A stretch of DNA of 64,000 bases from Bacillota bacterium (GCA_019423125.1 JAHZBZ010000004.1:11858-75857), one strand, 5' to 3'. Positions 7,586 to 16,342 are shown, counted from the stretch's first letter. The notes: generated by a model from the sequence alone, not told the origin. Made by a program: numbers and translations.

Positions 7586-9751
7586 ATGGTCGCAGAAGTC
7601 ATCGTGGACATCGCCCACAGCGAAGTGGACAAAATATTTGAATACCGCGCCATCGACGGAGTGAAGGCGGGCAGCCGCGTCCGCGTCCCGTTCGGCAGGA
7701 TGCAGGTGGACGGCTACGTCATGCGCCTCAAGGAGAAGAGCGACTTCGACGCGGATAAGCTCCGCCCGATCGCTTCCGTCATCGACGACGCGCTCACGCC
7801 CGAATGCCTTTCGCTCGTGCAGTCGCTCTCCGCGCGCTATCGCTGTCCGAAGGCGCTCGTCCTTCGGCTCTTCCTTCCCGGGGAGATGCGCAAGGGCGCG
7901 GTGCGCGAGCTTTACCGCAACGTCGCGGTGCTCGCGGACGAACACGCCGACATCCCCGCCCGCGCGCGCGCGCAGGCGGCGGCGTATGCCTTTCTGTTGC
8001 AGGAAAAGCGCGCGGCATATCCCATGCTCTGCACCCGCTTCGGCAGGTCCGCGATGGACGCGCTCGTCCGCCGCGGCGCCGTGCGCATCGAAAAGGAGCG
8101 CGCGATGCGCAGTCCCTATCGCGGCGTGGACGAAAACGCGCAGGCGCACGAACTCACCGCCGCCCAGCGCGACGCGGTCGCGCGCATCCTCTCCACGGAC
8201 AGGACCGCCTGCCTGCTGCACGGCGTGACGGGAAGCGGCAAGACGGAGATCTACCTCACGCTGATCGCGAAGGTGCTCGAAGAGGGCAAGAGCGCGATCT
8301 TTCTCGTTCCCGAGATCAGCCTGACGCCGCAGATGCTCTCCCAGCTCCGCGCGCGCTTCGGCTCCGCCGCGGCGATCCTGCACAGCGGCCTCTCCGCGGG
8401 CGAAAAGTTCGACGAGTGGTGGCGCCTGCGCACGGGCGAGGCGCGCATCGCGATCGGCGCGCGCAGCGCCGTGTTCGCGCCCGTCGAGAACGTGGGCGTC
8501 ATCGTGCTGGACGAAGAGCACGACGCGAGCTATTCGAGCGAGACCAATCCGCGTTACGACACGGCGGACGTCGCCCTCGCGCGCGCAAAATACAACGGCT
8601 GCAAGCTGGTGCTCGGCAGTGCGACGCCTTCCGTCGAGAGCTACCGCAGGGCGGAGGCGGGGGAGTTTGCGCTGATCGAGCTTCCCGAACGCATCAACCG
8701 CCGCCCGCTTCCGTCCATCGAGGTCGCGGACATGCGCCGCGAGGTGCGGCGGGGCAACGATTCGCCCTTTTCTTCGGCGCTTCGCGAAGAGCTCGCCGAC
8801 TGTCTCGAAAAGGGCAACCAGGCGATCCTCTTCCTCAACCGCCGCGGCTATGCGCAGAGCGTCATCTGCCGCGACTGCGGCAACGTCGTCAAGTGCGAGC
8901 AGTGCGACGTCTCGCTGACCTACCACAGCGAGGAGCGCTGTCTCAAATGCCACTATTGCGGCGCGAGCTACAAGATGCTCAGCGCCTGCCCCGCCTGCGG
9001 CGGCGTGCATCTCGGCTACACGGGCACGGGCACGCAGAAGGTGGTCACCGAGCTGAAAAAGCTCTTTCCCTCCGCGCGCATTCTGCGCATGGACGTGGAC
9101 ACGACGGGCGGAAAAGAGGGACACTACAAGATCCTCAAGCAGTTTTCCGACCGCGAGGCGGACATCCTCGTCGGCACGCAGATGATCGCAAAGGGGCACG
9201 ATTTTCCCGCAGTCACGCTGGTCGGCATCCTCGACGCGGACATGAGCCTGCACTTTTCCGATTATCGGAGCGGCGAGCGCACCTTTCAGCTCGTCACGCA
9301 GGTCGCGGGCAGGAGCGGCAGGGGACAGGAAAAGGGCAAGGTCGTCCTGCAGACGTACGACCCCGCGAATTACATCCTGCGCTTTGCGATCGCCTACGAT
9401 TACAAGGGCTTTTACCGCCACGAGATCGCACTGCGGCAGGCGACGGGCTTTCCGCCCTTTGCGCGCATCGTGCGCGTGATGGTGACGGCGGAGGAGGACG
9501 CGGCGGCGCTGGAGGCGCTCAAAGAGGTGTACTTCTCGCTCAAAGAGCTTTTCGAGGCGAACCGCGGCCGCTTTCTTTTTTTCAACAAGATGCGCTCGCC
9601 CGTCAAGCGCATCCAGAACCGATACCGCTACCAGGTGCTCATGCGCCTGACCGACGACGAGCTTTTGCCCGAGATCTACGAGCGCGCACTGCGCGCGAAA
9701 AAGCGGGACGTGCTCGTCTATGTGGAGGAAAATCCCTCCAACCTCTCGTGA
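7586..9751 (+). CDS. priA: Primosomal protein N' (replication restart helicase PriA)
   Basis: PriA recognises stalled forks and reloads the replicative helicase. The 721-aa protein has an N-terminal 3'-DNA-binding domain (VIVDIAHSEVDKIFEYR), a superfamily 2 helicase core with Walker A GVTGSGKTE (K219) and motif II LDEEHD, and the zinc-binding insert with eight cysteines (CRDCGNVVKCEQC...CHYCG...CPACGG). Motifs V/VI follow (GTQMIAKGHDFPAVTLVG, VAGRSGRG). ATG 7586 follows an AGGGGA-type RBS. def follows 22 nt later in the standard priA-def-fmt order. Confidence 0.95.
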   Translation: MVAEVIVDIAHSEVDKIFEYRAIDGVKAGSRVRVPFGRMQVDGYVMRLKEKSDFDADKLRPIASVIDDALTPECLSLVQSLSARYRCPKALVLRLFLPGEMRKGAVRELYRNVAVLADEHADIPARARAQAAAYAFLLQEKRAAYPMLCTRFGRSAMDALVRRGAVRIEKERAMRSPYRGVDENAQAHELTAAQRDAVARILSTDRTACLLHGVTGSGKTEIYLTLIAKVLEEGKSAIFLVPEISLTPQMLSQLRARFGSAAAILHSGLSAGEKFDEWWRLRTGEARIAIGARSAVFAPVENVGVIVLDEEHDASYSSETNPRYDTADVALARAKYNGCKLVLGSATPSVESYRRAEAGEFALIELPERINRRPLPSIEVADMRREVRRGNDSPFSSALREELADCLEKGNQAILFLNRRGYAQSVICRDCGNVVKCEQCDVSLTYHSEERCLKCHYCGASYKMLSACPACGGVHLGYTGTGTQKVVTELKKLFPSARILRMDVDTTGGKEGHYKILKQFSDREADILVGTQMIAKGHDFPAVTLVGILDADMSLHFSDYRSGERTFQLVTQVAGRSGRGQEKGKVVLQTYDPANYILRFAIAYDYKGFYRHEIALRQATGFPPFARIVRVMVTAEEDAAALEALKEVYFSLKELFEANRGRFLFFNKMRSPVKRIQNRYRYQVLMRLTDDELLPEIYERALRAKKRDVLVYVEENPSNLS

Positions 9752-9773
9752 GACATCTACAAGGAGAACAACG

Positions 9774-10232
9774 ATGGCGATCAGAAACGTGGTGCAGGTC
9801 GGCGACGACGTCCTGCGCAAAAAGTGCTTTGAAGTGACCAATTTTGACGAGAAGCTCTGCCAGCTTCTCGACGACATGAAGGACACCGTCCGCAAAGAGG
9901 ACGGCGCGGGGCTCGCCGCGCCGCAGGTCGGCATCCTGCGCCGCGCCGTGGTCGTGGACGTGGACGAGGGCTTTTTCGAGCTCGTCAACCCCGTCATCCT
10001 CGAGGCGAAGGGTGAGCAGACGGGTCTGGAAGGGTGCCTTTCGGTGCGCGGCAAGCGCGGCGTCGTCACCCGTCCCGATTACGTGAAGGTGGAGTATTCC
10101 GACCGCAAGGGCAAGCGCAAAAAACTTGTCGCGCGCGGCTTTTTCGCGCGTGCGGTCTGCCACGAACTTGACCACCTCGACGGCATCCTGTACACCGACC
10201 GCGCCGTCCGTCTCGAAAACATCAAGGAGTAA
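9774..10232 (+). CDS. def: Peptide deformylase
   Basis: The enzyme removes the N-formyl group from nascent proteins with a metal in the active site. All three motifs are present: GAGLAAPQVG (motif 1), EGCLSV with metal ligand C88 (motif 2) and CHELDHLDG with H130, E131 and H134 (motif 3, HExxH). ATG 9774 follows AAGGAG at 9761-9766 and gives 152 aa. An in-frame ATG at 9720 inside priA has no RBS and is rejected. fmt begins 6 nt after the stop, so formylation and deformylation genes are coupled. Confidence 0.96.
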   Translation: MAIRNVVQVGDDVLRKKCFEVTNFDEKLCQLLDDMKDTVRKEDGAGLAAPQVGILRRAVVVDVDEGFFELVNPVILEAKGEQTGLEGCLSVRGKRGVVTRPDYVKVEYSDRKGKRKKLVARGFFARAVCHELDHLDGILYTDRAVRLENIKE

Positions 10233-10238
10233 AACGCC

Positions 10239-11168
10239 GTGAAGATCGTATATGCGGGCGCACCCGAATTTTCCGTCCGTCCGCTGGAGGCGCTGCTCGA
10301 CGCGGGCGAAGAGGTCGTCGCCGTCGTCACCCAGCCGGACAAGCCCGCGGGGCGCAAGGCAAGGCTCACGCCCACCCCGCTCAAGACCTTTGCGCTCGGG
10401 CGCGGCATCCCCGTCTATGATTTTGCGCGCATCCGCGACAATACGGAGGCGCTCCGCGCGCTCGGCGCGCAGGCGATGGTCACCTGTGCTTACGGCCAGA
10501 TCCTGACCGCCGAAGTGCTCGGCTGTTTCCCCGCGGGCGTGTACAACATCCACGCCTCGCTCCTGCCCCGTTGGCGGGGCGCCTCTCCCATCCAGCACGC
10601 GCTGCTTGCGGGCGACGCGGAGACGGGCATCACCGTCATGCGCACGGACGTCGGGCTGGACACGGGAGACATGCTCCTTTGCGAACGCACGCCGATCGAC
10701 CCTTCGGACACCGCGGCGACGCTGTCCGAACGCCTCTCCCGCATGGGCGGAGAGTGCATCGTGCGCGCGCTCGCGCTCCTTTCGCGCGGAGAAGCGGTCT
10801 TTGTGCCGCAGGCGGAAGAGGGGGCGTGCCTGTGCAGGAAGATCGCAAAAGAGCGCTGCGTCGTCGACTTTTCGCGCGGCGCGCGCGAGATCTGCGACCT
10901 GATCCGCGCGATGAACCCCGCGCCGCTCGCCTTTGCCTATCTGCACGGCAAGCTGGTCAACTTTTATTTTGCCACGCCCGCGCCCGAACAGGAGGGGGCG
11001 CTCGGCGAGATCGTGCGCATGGACAAGACGGGCGTCTATGTCCGCGCCGCCGACGGGTGCGTGCGCATCGAGCGGCTCCAGCCCGAGGGCGGAAAGCCGA
11101 TGTCCGCCGCCGACTTCGTCAACGGCAGAAAAGCCGCCTGCGGCGATCTGTTCGGGGTGACGAGATGA
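10239..11168 (+). CDS. fmt: Methionyl-tRNA formyltransferase
   Basis: Fmt transfers a formyl group from 10-formyl-THF to initiator Met-tRNA. It starts with GTG at 10239; the AAGGAG RBS (10224-10229) lies inside the end of def. At 309 aa it is of normal length. The N-terminal Rossmann domain begins KIVYAGAPEFSVRPLEALL. The catalytic motif is YNIHASLLPRWRGASPIQ, followed by ETGITVMRTD and a C-terminal OB-like domain. The stop overlaps the start of rsmB (ATGA). Confidence 0.95.
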   Translation: MKIVYAGAPEFSVRPLEALLDAGEEVVAVVTQPDKPAGRKARLTPTPLKTFALGRGIPVYDFARIRDNTEALRALGAQAMVTCAYGQILTAEVLGCFPAGVYNIHASLLPRWRGASPIQHALLAGDAETGITVMRTDVGLDTGDMLLCERTPIDPSDTAATLSERLSRMGGECIVRALALLSRGEAVFVPQAEEGACLCRKIAKERCVVDFSRGAREICDLIRAMNPAPLAFAYLHGKLVNFYFATPAPEQEGALGEIVRMDKTGVYVRAADGCVRIERLQPEGGKPMSAADFVNGRKAACGDLFGVTR

Positions 11169-12385
11169 CAAACCCGCTCTACGATCCCTATGCCGTCCTG
11201 CACAGCGTGTACGGGGGCGGGGCGTATCTCAAACAGGCGCTGTCGGACACGTCGATCGAGGAACTCAACCGCGCGCGCACCGCAAAGATCTGTTACGGCG
11301 TGATGGAGAACGATCTCTTTCTCGATTTCTGCATCCGTTCCTTTGCGCCCAAAAATCCCAAACTCCCCGTGCGCATCCTGCTCAAGATCGCGCTCTATAT
11401 GCTCGTCTTTTTGAAAAAGCCGCGGTATATGGTGACGGACAACGCCGTCTCGCTCCTGAAAAAGCTGGGCAAGGGCGGCGCCGCGGGCTTTGTCAACGCC
11501 TTTCTGCGCGCCTTCGACGAGCAAAAACTTGTCTTTCCGAAGGAGGAGACCGCCGCGCTGTCCGTGCGTTTCTCCTTTCCCGAATTTGCGGTGCGGCGCA
11601 TCGTCGCCGCCTACGGCAAGGACGCCGAGGCGGTGCTCTCTCCCCGTCCCGCGCGCACGTTCGTGCGATACGTATGCGAAAATGTGCGTCCCGGCGGCGA
11701 AGAGACTCCCTTTGCGGGGCTGTATTCTTATCCCTCCTTCCGAAGGGAAGAGGGGTACGATCTGGGCGAATACACCTTTCAGTCGATCGGCTCGGTCGCG
11801 ATCTGCGCGGGCGTCTCGCCCTGCGAAAAACTGCTCGACGCCTGCGCGGCGCCGGGCGGAAAGAGCGTGCTCCTCTCCGAAAAGTGCGGCTTGGTCACCG
11901 CGTTCGAGCTTCATGCGCACCGCGCAAAACTCATAGAGCAGTATGCGTCGCGCATGCACAGGGACAACGTCCGCGTGTTCTGCCGCGATGCCTCCGTCTT
12001 CGATCCCGAATTTGAGGGCGCCTTTGACGCGGTGCTGGCGGACGTGCCCTGTTCGGGGTACGGCGTCGTGGGGGAGAATCCCGATATCAAGTATTTCCGA
12101 AAGGAAGAGGACCTCTCCGCGCTGTGCGCGGCGCAGCTGTCCATCCTTGAAACGGTCTCCCGCTATGTCCGCAAGGGCGGGGATCTGTACTATTCCACCT
12201 GCTCGGTCTTTCCCGAGGAGAACGACGGCACGGTCGGGAAGTTCCTCGCCCGCGTTCACGGCTTTTCGGTGCGCGAGGCGGACAGCCCGCTCCCGTTCAG
12301 ACGCACCCGTTACGGCATACAGTTCTTGCCCCATCTGTCGATGGGCGCGGGATTTTACTTTGCGCATCTGGTCCGCGAGGAGTGA
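11165..12385 (+). CDS. rsmB: 16S rRNA m5C967 methyltransferase RsmB
   Basis: ATG 11165 overlaps the fmt stop and gives 406 aa. The N-terminal NusB-like RNA-binding domain covers roughly residues 1-135, followed by the SAM-dependent methyltransferase. Motifs are ACAAPGGKS (SAM binding), DVPCSGYG (motif IV, cysteine that releases product) and YSTCSVFPEEND (motif VI, catalytic cysteine). It methylates C967 of 16S rRNA. It is shorter than E. coli RsmB (429 aa). It belongs to the def-fmt-rsmB-rlmN translation operon. Confidence 0.92.
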   Translation: MTNPLYDPYAVLHSVYGGGAYLKQALSDTSIEELNRARTAKICYGVMENDLFLDFCIRSFAPKNPKLPVRILLKIALYMLVFLKKPRYMVTDNAVSLLKKLGKGGAAGFVNAFLRAFDEQKLVFPKEETAALSVRFSFPEFAVRRIVAAYGKDAEAVLSPRPARTFVRYVCENVRPGGEETPFAGLYSYPSFRREEGYDLGEYTFQSIGSVAICAGVSPCEKLLDACAAPGGKSVLLSEKCGLVTAFELHAHRAKLIEQYASRMHRDNVRVFCRDASVFDPEFEGAFDAVLADVPCSGYGVVGENPDIKYFRKEEDLSALCAAQLSILETVSRYVRKGGDLYYSTCSVFPEENDGTVGKFLARVHGFSVREADSPLPFRRTRYGIQFLPHLSMGAGFYFAHLVREE

Positions 12386-12390
12386 AAGGC

Positions 12391-13428
12391 ATGAAACGAA
12401 TCATACAGGATCTGAATTTTGCCGAGCTTACGGCGCTCACGCAGGAGCTGGGCGAGCAGAAATACCGCGCGGGGCAGCTGTACCGCGGCATCATGCGCGG
12501 GTCGCGCATTTCGGACATCTCCGACCTCTCCAAGTCCTTCCGCGACAAACTTCTCGAGCGCTTCGAAGACGAACCCGTCCGCATCCGCGAGGCGTTCTCC
12601 TCCTCCGACGGGGCGGAAAAATACCTCTTCGAGCTTTCGGACGGCAACCTCGTCGAGGGCGTTCTGATGAGCTACAAATACGGCAGGACGCAGTGCGTCT
12701 CCACCCAGGTCGGCTGCCGCATGAACTGCGCGTTCTGCGCCTCGGGACTTCATTTTCTGCGCGATCTGACGGCGGGGGAGATCCTCGCGCAGGTGCTCGC
12801 CGTCAACGCCCGCGCGGGCGGCACGGCGGAGCGGCGCGCGGTGACGAACGTCGTTTTGATGGGCAGCGGCGAGCCGCTGGACAACTACGACAACACGATC
12901 CGATTCCTTCGCAATGTGACGGCGGAGGGCGGCATCTGCATCAGCCCGCGCAACATCAGCCTCTCGACGTGCGGGCTTGTCCCCGCGATGTACAAGCTCG
13001 CGGACGAGGGCATCCCGCTCAACCTGACCGTCTCCCTGCACGCCGCGGACGACGAAGAGCGCGCGCGCATCATGCCCGTCGCGAAGGTCTATAAGATCGC
13101 GGACATCCTCGCCGCGTGCGAGAACTACTTTGAAAAGACGGGCAGGCGCTACATCTTCGAGTATTCGCTGATCGCGGGGGAGAACACCTCCCGCGAGCAC
13201 GCCGAGGCGCTCATTCGCCTTCTGCGCGGCAGGCCCTGCCACGTCAATCTCATCCGCCTCAACGAGGTCAAAGAACGCGGGCTCCGCGGCATCGGGGAGA
13301 AGGAGGCGTACCGCTTTCTCGGCATGCTGGAAAAGGGCGGGCTTTCGGCGACGCTCCGCCGCACCATCGGCGCAGACGTCGGCGGCGCGTGCGGACAGCT
13401 GCGCGCGAGCTATCTCAAAGAAGAATAA
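12391..13428 (+). CDS. rlmN: Dual-specificity 23S rRNA m2A2503 / tRNA m2A37 methyltransferase
   Basis: This is a radical SAM enzyme with the CxxxCxxC cluster motif CRMNCAFC (C109, C113, C116) and the second catalytic cysteine near the C-terminus (GGACGQLRAS). Other family motifs are KYLFELSDGNLVEGVLM, NVVLMGSGEPLDNYDN and NLTVSLHAADDEER. ATG 12391 is preferred to the GTG at 12382 because GGAG at 12379-12382 is correctly spaced for it. It gives 345 aa, the normal length. The motif TQVGC before the cluster is conserved. Confidence 0.95.
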   Translation: MKRIIQDLNFAELTALTQELGEQKYRAGQLYRGIMRGSRISDISDLSKSFRDKLLERFEDEPVRIREAFSSSDGAEKYLFELSDGNLVEGVLMSYKYGRTQCVSTQVGCRMNCAFCASGLHFLRDLTAGEILAQVLAVNARAGGTAERRAVTNVVLMGSGEPLDNYDNTIRFLRNVTAEGGICISPRNISLSTCGLVPAMYKLADEGIPLNLTVSLHAADDEERARIMPVAKVYKIADILAACENYFEKTGRRYIFEYSLIAGENTSREHAEALIRLLRGRPCHVNLIRLNEVKERGLRGIGEKEAYRFLGMLEKGGLSATLRRTIGADVGGACGQLRASYLKEE

Positions 13429-13479
13429 ACCGCGTCCGCGGTGCGGGCGCAGACACAGATCAACACGGAGGAAAAGACA

Positions 13480-14142
13480 ATGGACAACATCCGTATCGCT
13501 CCTTCCATCCTCTCCGCGGACTTTGCGGCGATGGGTACGGCGGTGGAAAAACTCACGGCGTGCGGCGCCGATCTCATTCACTGCGACGTGATGGACGGCA
13601 CCTTTGTGCCGCGCATCACCTTCGGCTCGCACATGGTCGAGGCGGTGCGCAAGCACACCGACCTGCCGCTCGATGTGCACCTGATGGTCGTCAATCCGCA
13701 GAACAAGATCAGCGATTTCGTCAACGCGGGCGCGGACATCCTCACCGTCCACGCGGAGGCATGCGGCGAGAACCTGCCCGAGGTCCTGCATTTTATCCGC
13801 TCGTTCGGCATCCGCGCGGGGCTTTCGGTCAGTCCCGACACGCCCGTGGAGAGCGTGTTCGGCTGTCTGGAGCTGTGCGACATGCTCCTCATCATGAGCG
13901 TGTATCCCGGCCGCGGCGGGCAGAAGCTCATCCCGCACACCCTCGCCAAGGCGGAGGCGGCGGCGAACTTCCTCGCGAGGAACGGGCTTTGCCGCGACAT
14001 CGAGATGGACGGCGGCATCACGGAGGAAAACGTCGCCTCGGTCAAGAGCGCGGGCGTCAACGTGCTCGTCGCGGGCAATACGGTGTTCCGTTCGCCCGAC
14101 ATGGCGCGCACCATCCGCCTTCTTCGGGAGAAGCGGGAATGA
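13480..14142 (+). CDS. rpe: Ribulose-phosphate 3-epimerase
   Basis: Rpe interconverts ribulose-5-P and xylulose-5-P in the pentose phosphate pathway. ATG 13480 follows GGAGG at 13467-13471 and gives 220 aa. The TIM-barrel signatures are IAPSILSADF, HCDVMDGTFVP (metal-binding Asp/His), PLDVHLMV and EMDGGITEENV (phosphate-side glycine loop). In other Firmicutes rpe follows prpC-prkC-rsgA; here it comes directly after rlmN. Confidence 0.95.
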   Translation: MDNIRIAPSILSADFAAMGTAVEKLTACGADLIHCDVMDGTFVPRITFGSHMVEAVRKHTDLPLDVHLMVVNPQNKISDFVNAGADILTVHAEACGENLPEVLHFIRSFGIRAGLSVSPDTPVESVFGCLELCDMLLIMSVYPGRGGQKLIPHTLAKAEAAANFLARNGLCRDIEMDGGITEENVASVKSAGVNVLVAGNTVFRSPDMARTIRLLREKRE

Positions 14143-14741
14143 AGGGCGTCATTCTCCTCAACGGCGAGCCGTACGAGGGAAAAATAGAGGATTCGGACGC
14201 GCTCGTCGTCTGCTGTGACGGCGCGCTCGGCTGGGCGCAGGGGAAGATCCGCATCGACGTCAAGGCGGGCGATTTCGATTCCCTCGGCTACGTTCCCGCC
14301 GACGCGCTCGTCTATCCGAGCGAAAAGAACTACACGGACGGCGAGATCGCGCTGGGCATCCTGCTCGAACGCGGCGTCGATGAGATCGCGATCTACGGCG
14401 GCGGCGGGGGCAGGGAAGATCACTTTTTCGGCAATCTTCAACTGTTGTACGCGGCGCACCTTCACGGCGCGCATGCGGTGCTGTATACGCGCTGCACGGA
14501 GATCTCGTGCGGAAGCGGGACGCTTCGTTGGCACAACATGTCGGGCAGAACGCTCTCGCTTGCACCCGTCGGCGACGTCGCGCATATCATGGAGAGTGAA
14601 GGGCTCAAATACCCGCTCACCGACCTGACGCTCCTCGCGGGCAGCTGCCGCGGCATCAGCAACGTGATCGTCGGCGACGATGCGCACGTCGTCTGCGACG
14701 AGGGCGCGCTCTTTTCATTTCTCGTGCGAAAGGAGAGATAG
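14139..14741 (+). CDS. thiN: Thiamine diphosphokinase
   Basis: ThiN converts thiamine to thiamine diphosphate using ATP. ATG 14139 overlaps the rpe stop (ATGA), giving 200 aa. The family motifs are VKAGDFDSLG, YPSEKNYTDGEIAL (normally EKDxTDxE) and GGGGGREDHFFGNLQLL, with the C-terminal thiamine-binding half after residue 130. The order rpe-thiN-spoVM matches Bacilli and Clostridia. Confidence 0.92.
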   Translation: MKGVILLNGEPYEGKIEDSDALVVCCDGALGWAQGKIRIDVKAGDFDSLGYVPADALVYPSEKNYTDGEIALGILLERGVDEIAIYGGGGGREDHFFGNLQLLYAAHLHGAHAVLYTRCTEISCGSGTLRWHNMSGRTLSLAPVGDVAHIMESEGLKYPLTDLTLLAGSCRGISNVIVGDDAHVVCDEGALFSFLVRKER

Positions 14742-14816
14742 ATGATCATCGTCTGTGTCAAGCCTCCCTGTGCGGTGCGCACGATCCTGCGCTTCGTCTG
14801 CGGAAAAAGGCGCTGA
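14742..14816 (+). CDS. spoVM: Stage V sporulation protein M-like (24 aa)
   Basis: A 24-codon ORF starts at ATG 14742 directly after the thiN stop, with AAGGAGA (14730-14736) as RBS. The peptide begins MIIVCVKPPCAV and ends in ILRFVCGKRR. SpoVM (26 aa in B. subtilis) is a tiny amphipathic helix that recognises the curved forespore membrane. It has a short hydrophobic start, K-x-P, a hydrophobic/Arg helix and a basic end, and it sits directly behind thiN. Position, length and pattern agree. The two extra cysteines and the PP pair are unusual. The gene is followed by a terminator. The call rests on synteny plus pattern, not on an alignment. Confidence 0.7.
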   Translation: MIIVCVKPPCAVRTILRFVCGKRR

Positions 14817-14829
14817 TACAAAAGAAGAT

Positions 14830-14857
14830 CCCTGCCCTGCGGCAGGGCTTTTTTTAA
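14830..14857 (+). terminator. Terminator of the yicC...spoVM cluster
   Basis: CCCTGCC (14830-14836) pairs with GGCAGGG (14841-14847) around CTGC and is followed by CTTTTTTT. It closes the long housekeeping operon. Confidence 0.88.
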
Positions 14858-14914
14858 GTTTAAACCATAAAAATGCAATTTTATGCAAAAGCGCGTCCCG
14901 TTCTTTTTCAGCGG

Positions 14915-14943
14915 TTGCGCTTTTTTTTTGCTTGTGCTATAAT
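14915..14943 (+). promoter_or_regulatory. Promoter of galE
   Basis: TTGCGC (14915-14920), a 17-bp T-rich spacer and TATAAT (14938-14943) preceded by TGC (extended -10). It lies 53 bp upstream of the galE start. Confidence 0.78.
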
Positions 14944-14996
14944 GAGTGCGATTGAAAAAGAAGAGCGCGGCGAACGCGCATTTTTCAGGAGGTAGT

Positions 14997-16016
14997 ATGG
15001 AGAACATTCTTTTGACTGGCGGCGCGGGTTTTATCGGCAGTCACACCCTCGTCGAGCTTCTCGACCGCGGCTACGGCGTGTCGGTCGTCGACAATCTGAG
15101 CAATTCGTGCGAAGAGGCGATGCGCCGTGTCCGTGAGATCACGGGCAAAGATTTCCGTTTTTACAGCGCCGACGTGCGCGACCGCGCGGCGATGGACAAG
15201 ATCTTTTCGGAAAACAGATTCGACGCGGTCATCCACTTTGCGGGACTCAAAGCGGTGGGGGAGAGCTGCGTCAAGCCGCTCGAGTATTACGACAACAACA
15301 TCTACGGCACCCTCGTCCTTCTCGAGACCATGCGCGCACACGGCGTCAAAAAGATCGTGTTCTCCTCGTCTGCGACCGTCTACGGCACGCCCGAATCCCT
15401 GCCGCTCACCGAAGAGAGCAAGACGGGCGGCACGACCAACCCCTACGGCACCAGCAAGTATTATCTCGAGGGCATCCTGACCGATCTTTATAAGTCTGAC
15501 AACAGCTGGAACGTCATACTCCTGCGCTACTTCAACCCCGTCGGCGCGCACGCGAGCGGGAAGATCGGCGAGGATCCCAAGGGCATCCCGAACAACCTCA
15601 TGCCGTACATCGCGCAGGTCGCGACGGGCAAGCTCAAAAAGATCAACGTATTCGGCGGCGATTATCCCACGCACGACGGCACGGGCGTGCGCGACTACAT
15701 CCACGTCGTTGACCTCGCAGTCGGGCACGTCGCGGCGATCGAAAAGCTCCGCACGCCGGGCGTGCATATCTACAACCTCGGCACGGGGGTAGGCTACAGC
15801 GTTCTGGACATGATCCATGCCTTTGAAAAGGCGTGCGGAAAACAGCTCCCTTACGAGATCTGCGCCCGCCGCAGCGGCGACATCGCCGCCTGCTACGCAA
15901 ATTCGGACAAGGCCGCGCGCGACCTCGGTTGGAAGGCGAAATACGGCATCGAGGAGATGTGCCGCGACCAGTGGAACTGGCAGAGCCGCAACCCCTTCGG
16001 CTATGAAGAAAAGTAA
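14997..16016 (+). CDS. galE: UDP-glucose 4-epimerase (first copy)
   Basis: GalE interconverts UDP-galactose and UDP-glucose in the Leloir pathway and cell-surface sugar synthesis. ATG 14997 follows CAGGAGG and gives 339 aa; the ATG at 14946 lies upstream of this RBS. It shows the NAD-binding TGGAGFIGSHT, the SSSATVYG strand and the catalytic YxxxK in NPYGTSKYY, and the substrate region RYFNPVGAH. It stands alone, with its own promoter and terminator, and shares the high GC of the housekeeping half. A second, clearly related galE starts at 63312. Confidence 0.93.
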   Translation: MENILLTGGAGFIGSHTLVELLDRGYGVSVVDNLSNSCEEAMRRVREITGKDFRFYSADVRDRAAMDKIFSENRFDAVIHFAGLKAVGESCVKPLEYYDNNIYGTLVLLETMRAHGVKKIVFSSSATVYGTPESLPLTEESKTGGTTNPYGTSKYYLEGILTDLYKSDNSWNVILLRYFNPVGAHASGKIGEDPKGIPNNLMPYIAQVATGKLKKINVFGGDYPTHDGTGVRDYIHVVDLAVGHVAAIEKLRTPGVHIYNLGTGVGYSVLDMIHAFEKACGKQLPYEICARRSGDIAACYANSDKAARDLGWKAKYGIEEMCRDQWNWQSRNPFGYEEK

Positions 16017-16035
16017 TTTTTTGAAATGATCTTTG

Positions 16036-16065
16036 CGCCGCATCGGAAAGATGCGGCGTTTTTTT
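16036..16065 (+). terminator. Terminator of galE
   Basis: CGCCGCATC (16036-16044) pairs perfectly with GATGCGGCG (16050-16058) around GGAAA and is followed by seven T. Confidence 0.9.
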
Positions 16066-16170
16066 ATCCTTTTTTTCGTCGGGAAGCGCAATTTTTGCCC
16101 GATACCGAGCCCAAAATGTGCAAAAACGCATTTTTTGTATTCTATTTTGCAAAAAAAAAACGAGAATATC

Positions 16171-16199
16171 TTGACAGTTGTTAAAGTATATTTTATAAT
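16171..16199 (+). promoter_or_regulatory. Strong promoter driving the leader and surface-protein pair
   Basis: A perfect TTGACA (16171-16176) and a perfect TATAAT (16194-16199) with a 17-bp spacer in an AT-rich stretch. The next long gene starts only at 16379, so the transcript has a leader of about 170 nt. Between the galE terminator and this promoter (16066-16170) I see only AT-rich sequence. Confidence 0.85.
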
Positions 16200-16237
16200 A
16201 GAATCAAACAGGACAAAAGAAAGAGATAGGGGTATTG

Positions 16238-16327
16238 ATGATTAGAAAGGAAAAAGATCGACTTTTCCTCAAAACAGATCATAGCCGGGTTATCGGCACC
16301 CCATATCGTCTTTTCGATACATGTTGA
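16238..16327 (+). CDS. Possible 29-codon leader peptide
   Basis: ATG 16238 opens a 29-codon frame in the leader, beginning MIRKEKDRLF and ending in YRLFDTC; its TGA (16325-16327) straddles the loop/right-arm junction of the terminator hairpin at 16307-16342. The RBS is weak (GATAGGGG, about 16224-16231). The geometry resembles leader-peptide attenuation, where ribosome position decides whether the terminator forms, but no run of one amino acid is obvious. It may equally be chance. Confidence 0.3.
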   Translation: MIRKEKDRLFLKTDHSRVIGTPYRLFDTC

Positions 16328-16342
16328 AAAGGCGTTTTTTTT
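16307..16342 (+). terminator. Terminator hairpin inside the leader (attenuator candidate)
   Basis: CGTCTTTTC (16307-16315) pairs with GAAAAGGCG (16326-16334, one G-T pair) around a 10-nt loop and is followed directly by eight T. It lies between the promoter at 16171 and the gene at 16379, so transcription must pass it. An 18-bp perfect palindrome (16340-16357, centre GTCTTC/GAAGAC) overlaps its U-tract and could compete with it. An upstream hairpin (AGGAAAA...TTTTCCT, about 16247-16269) could belong to the same switch. Confidence 0.7.

Noticed and set aside
12382..12390. GTG 12382 as the start of rlmN
   Set aside because: It overlaps the RBS that is correctly spaced for ATG 12391, and family alignment begins near the later start.
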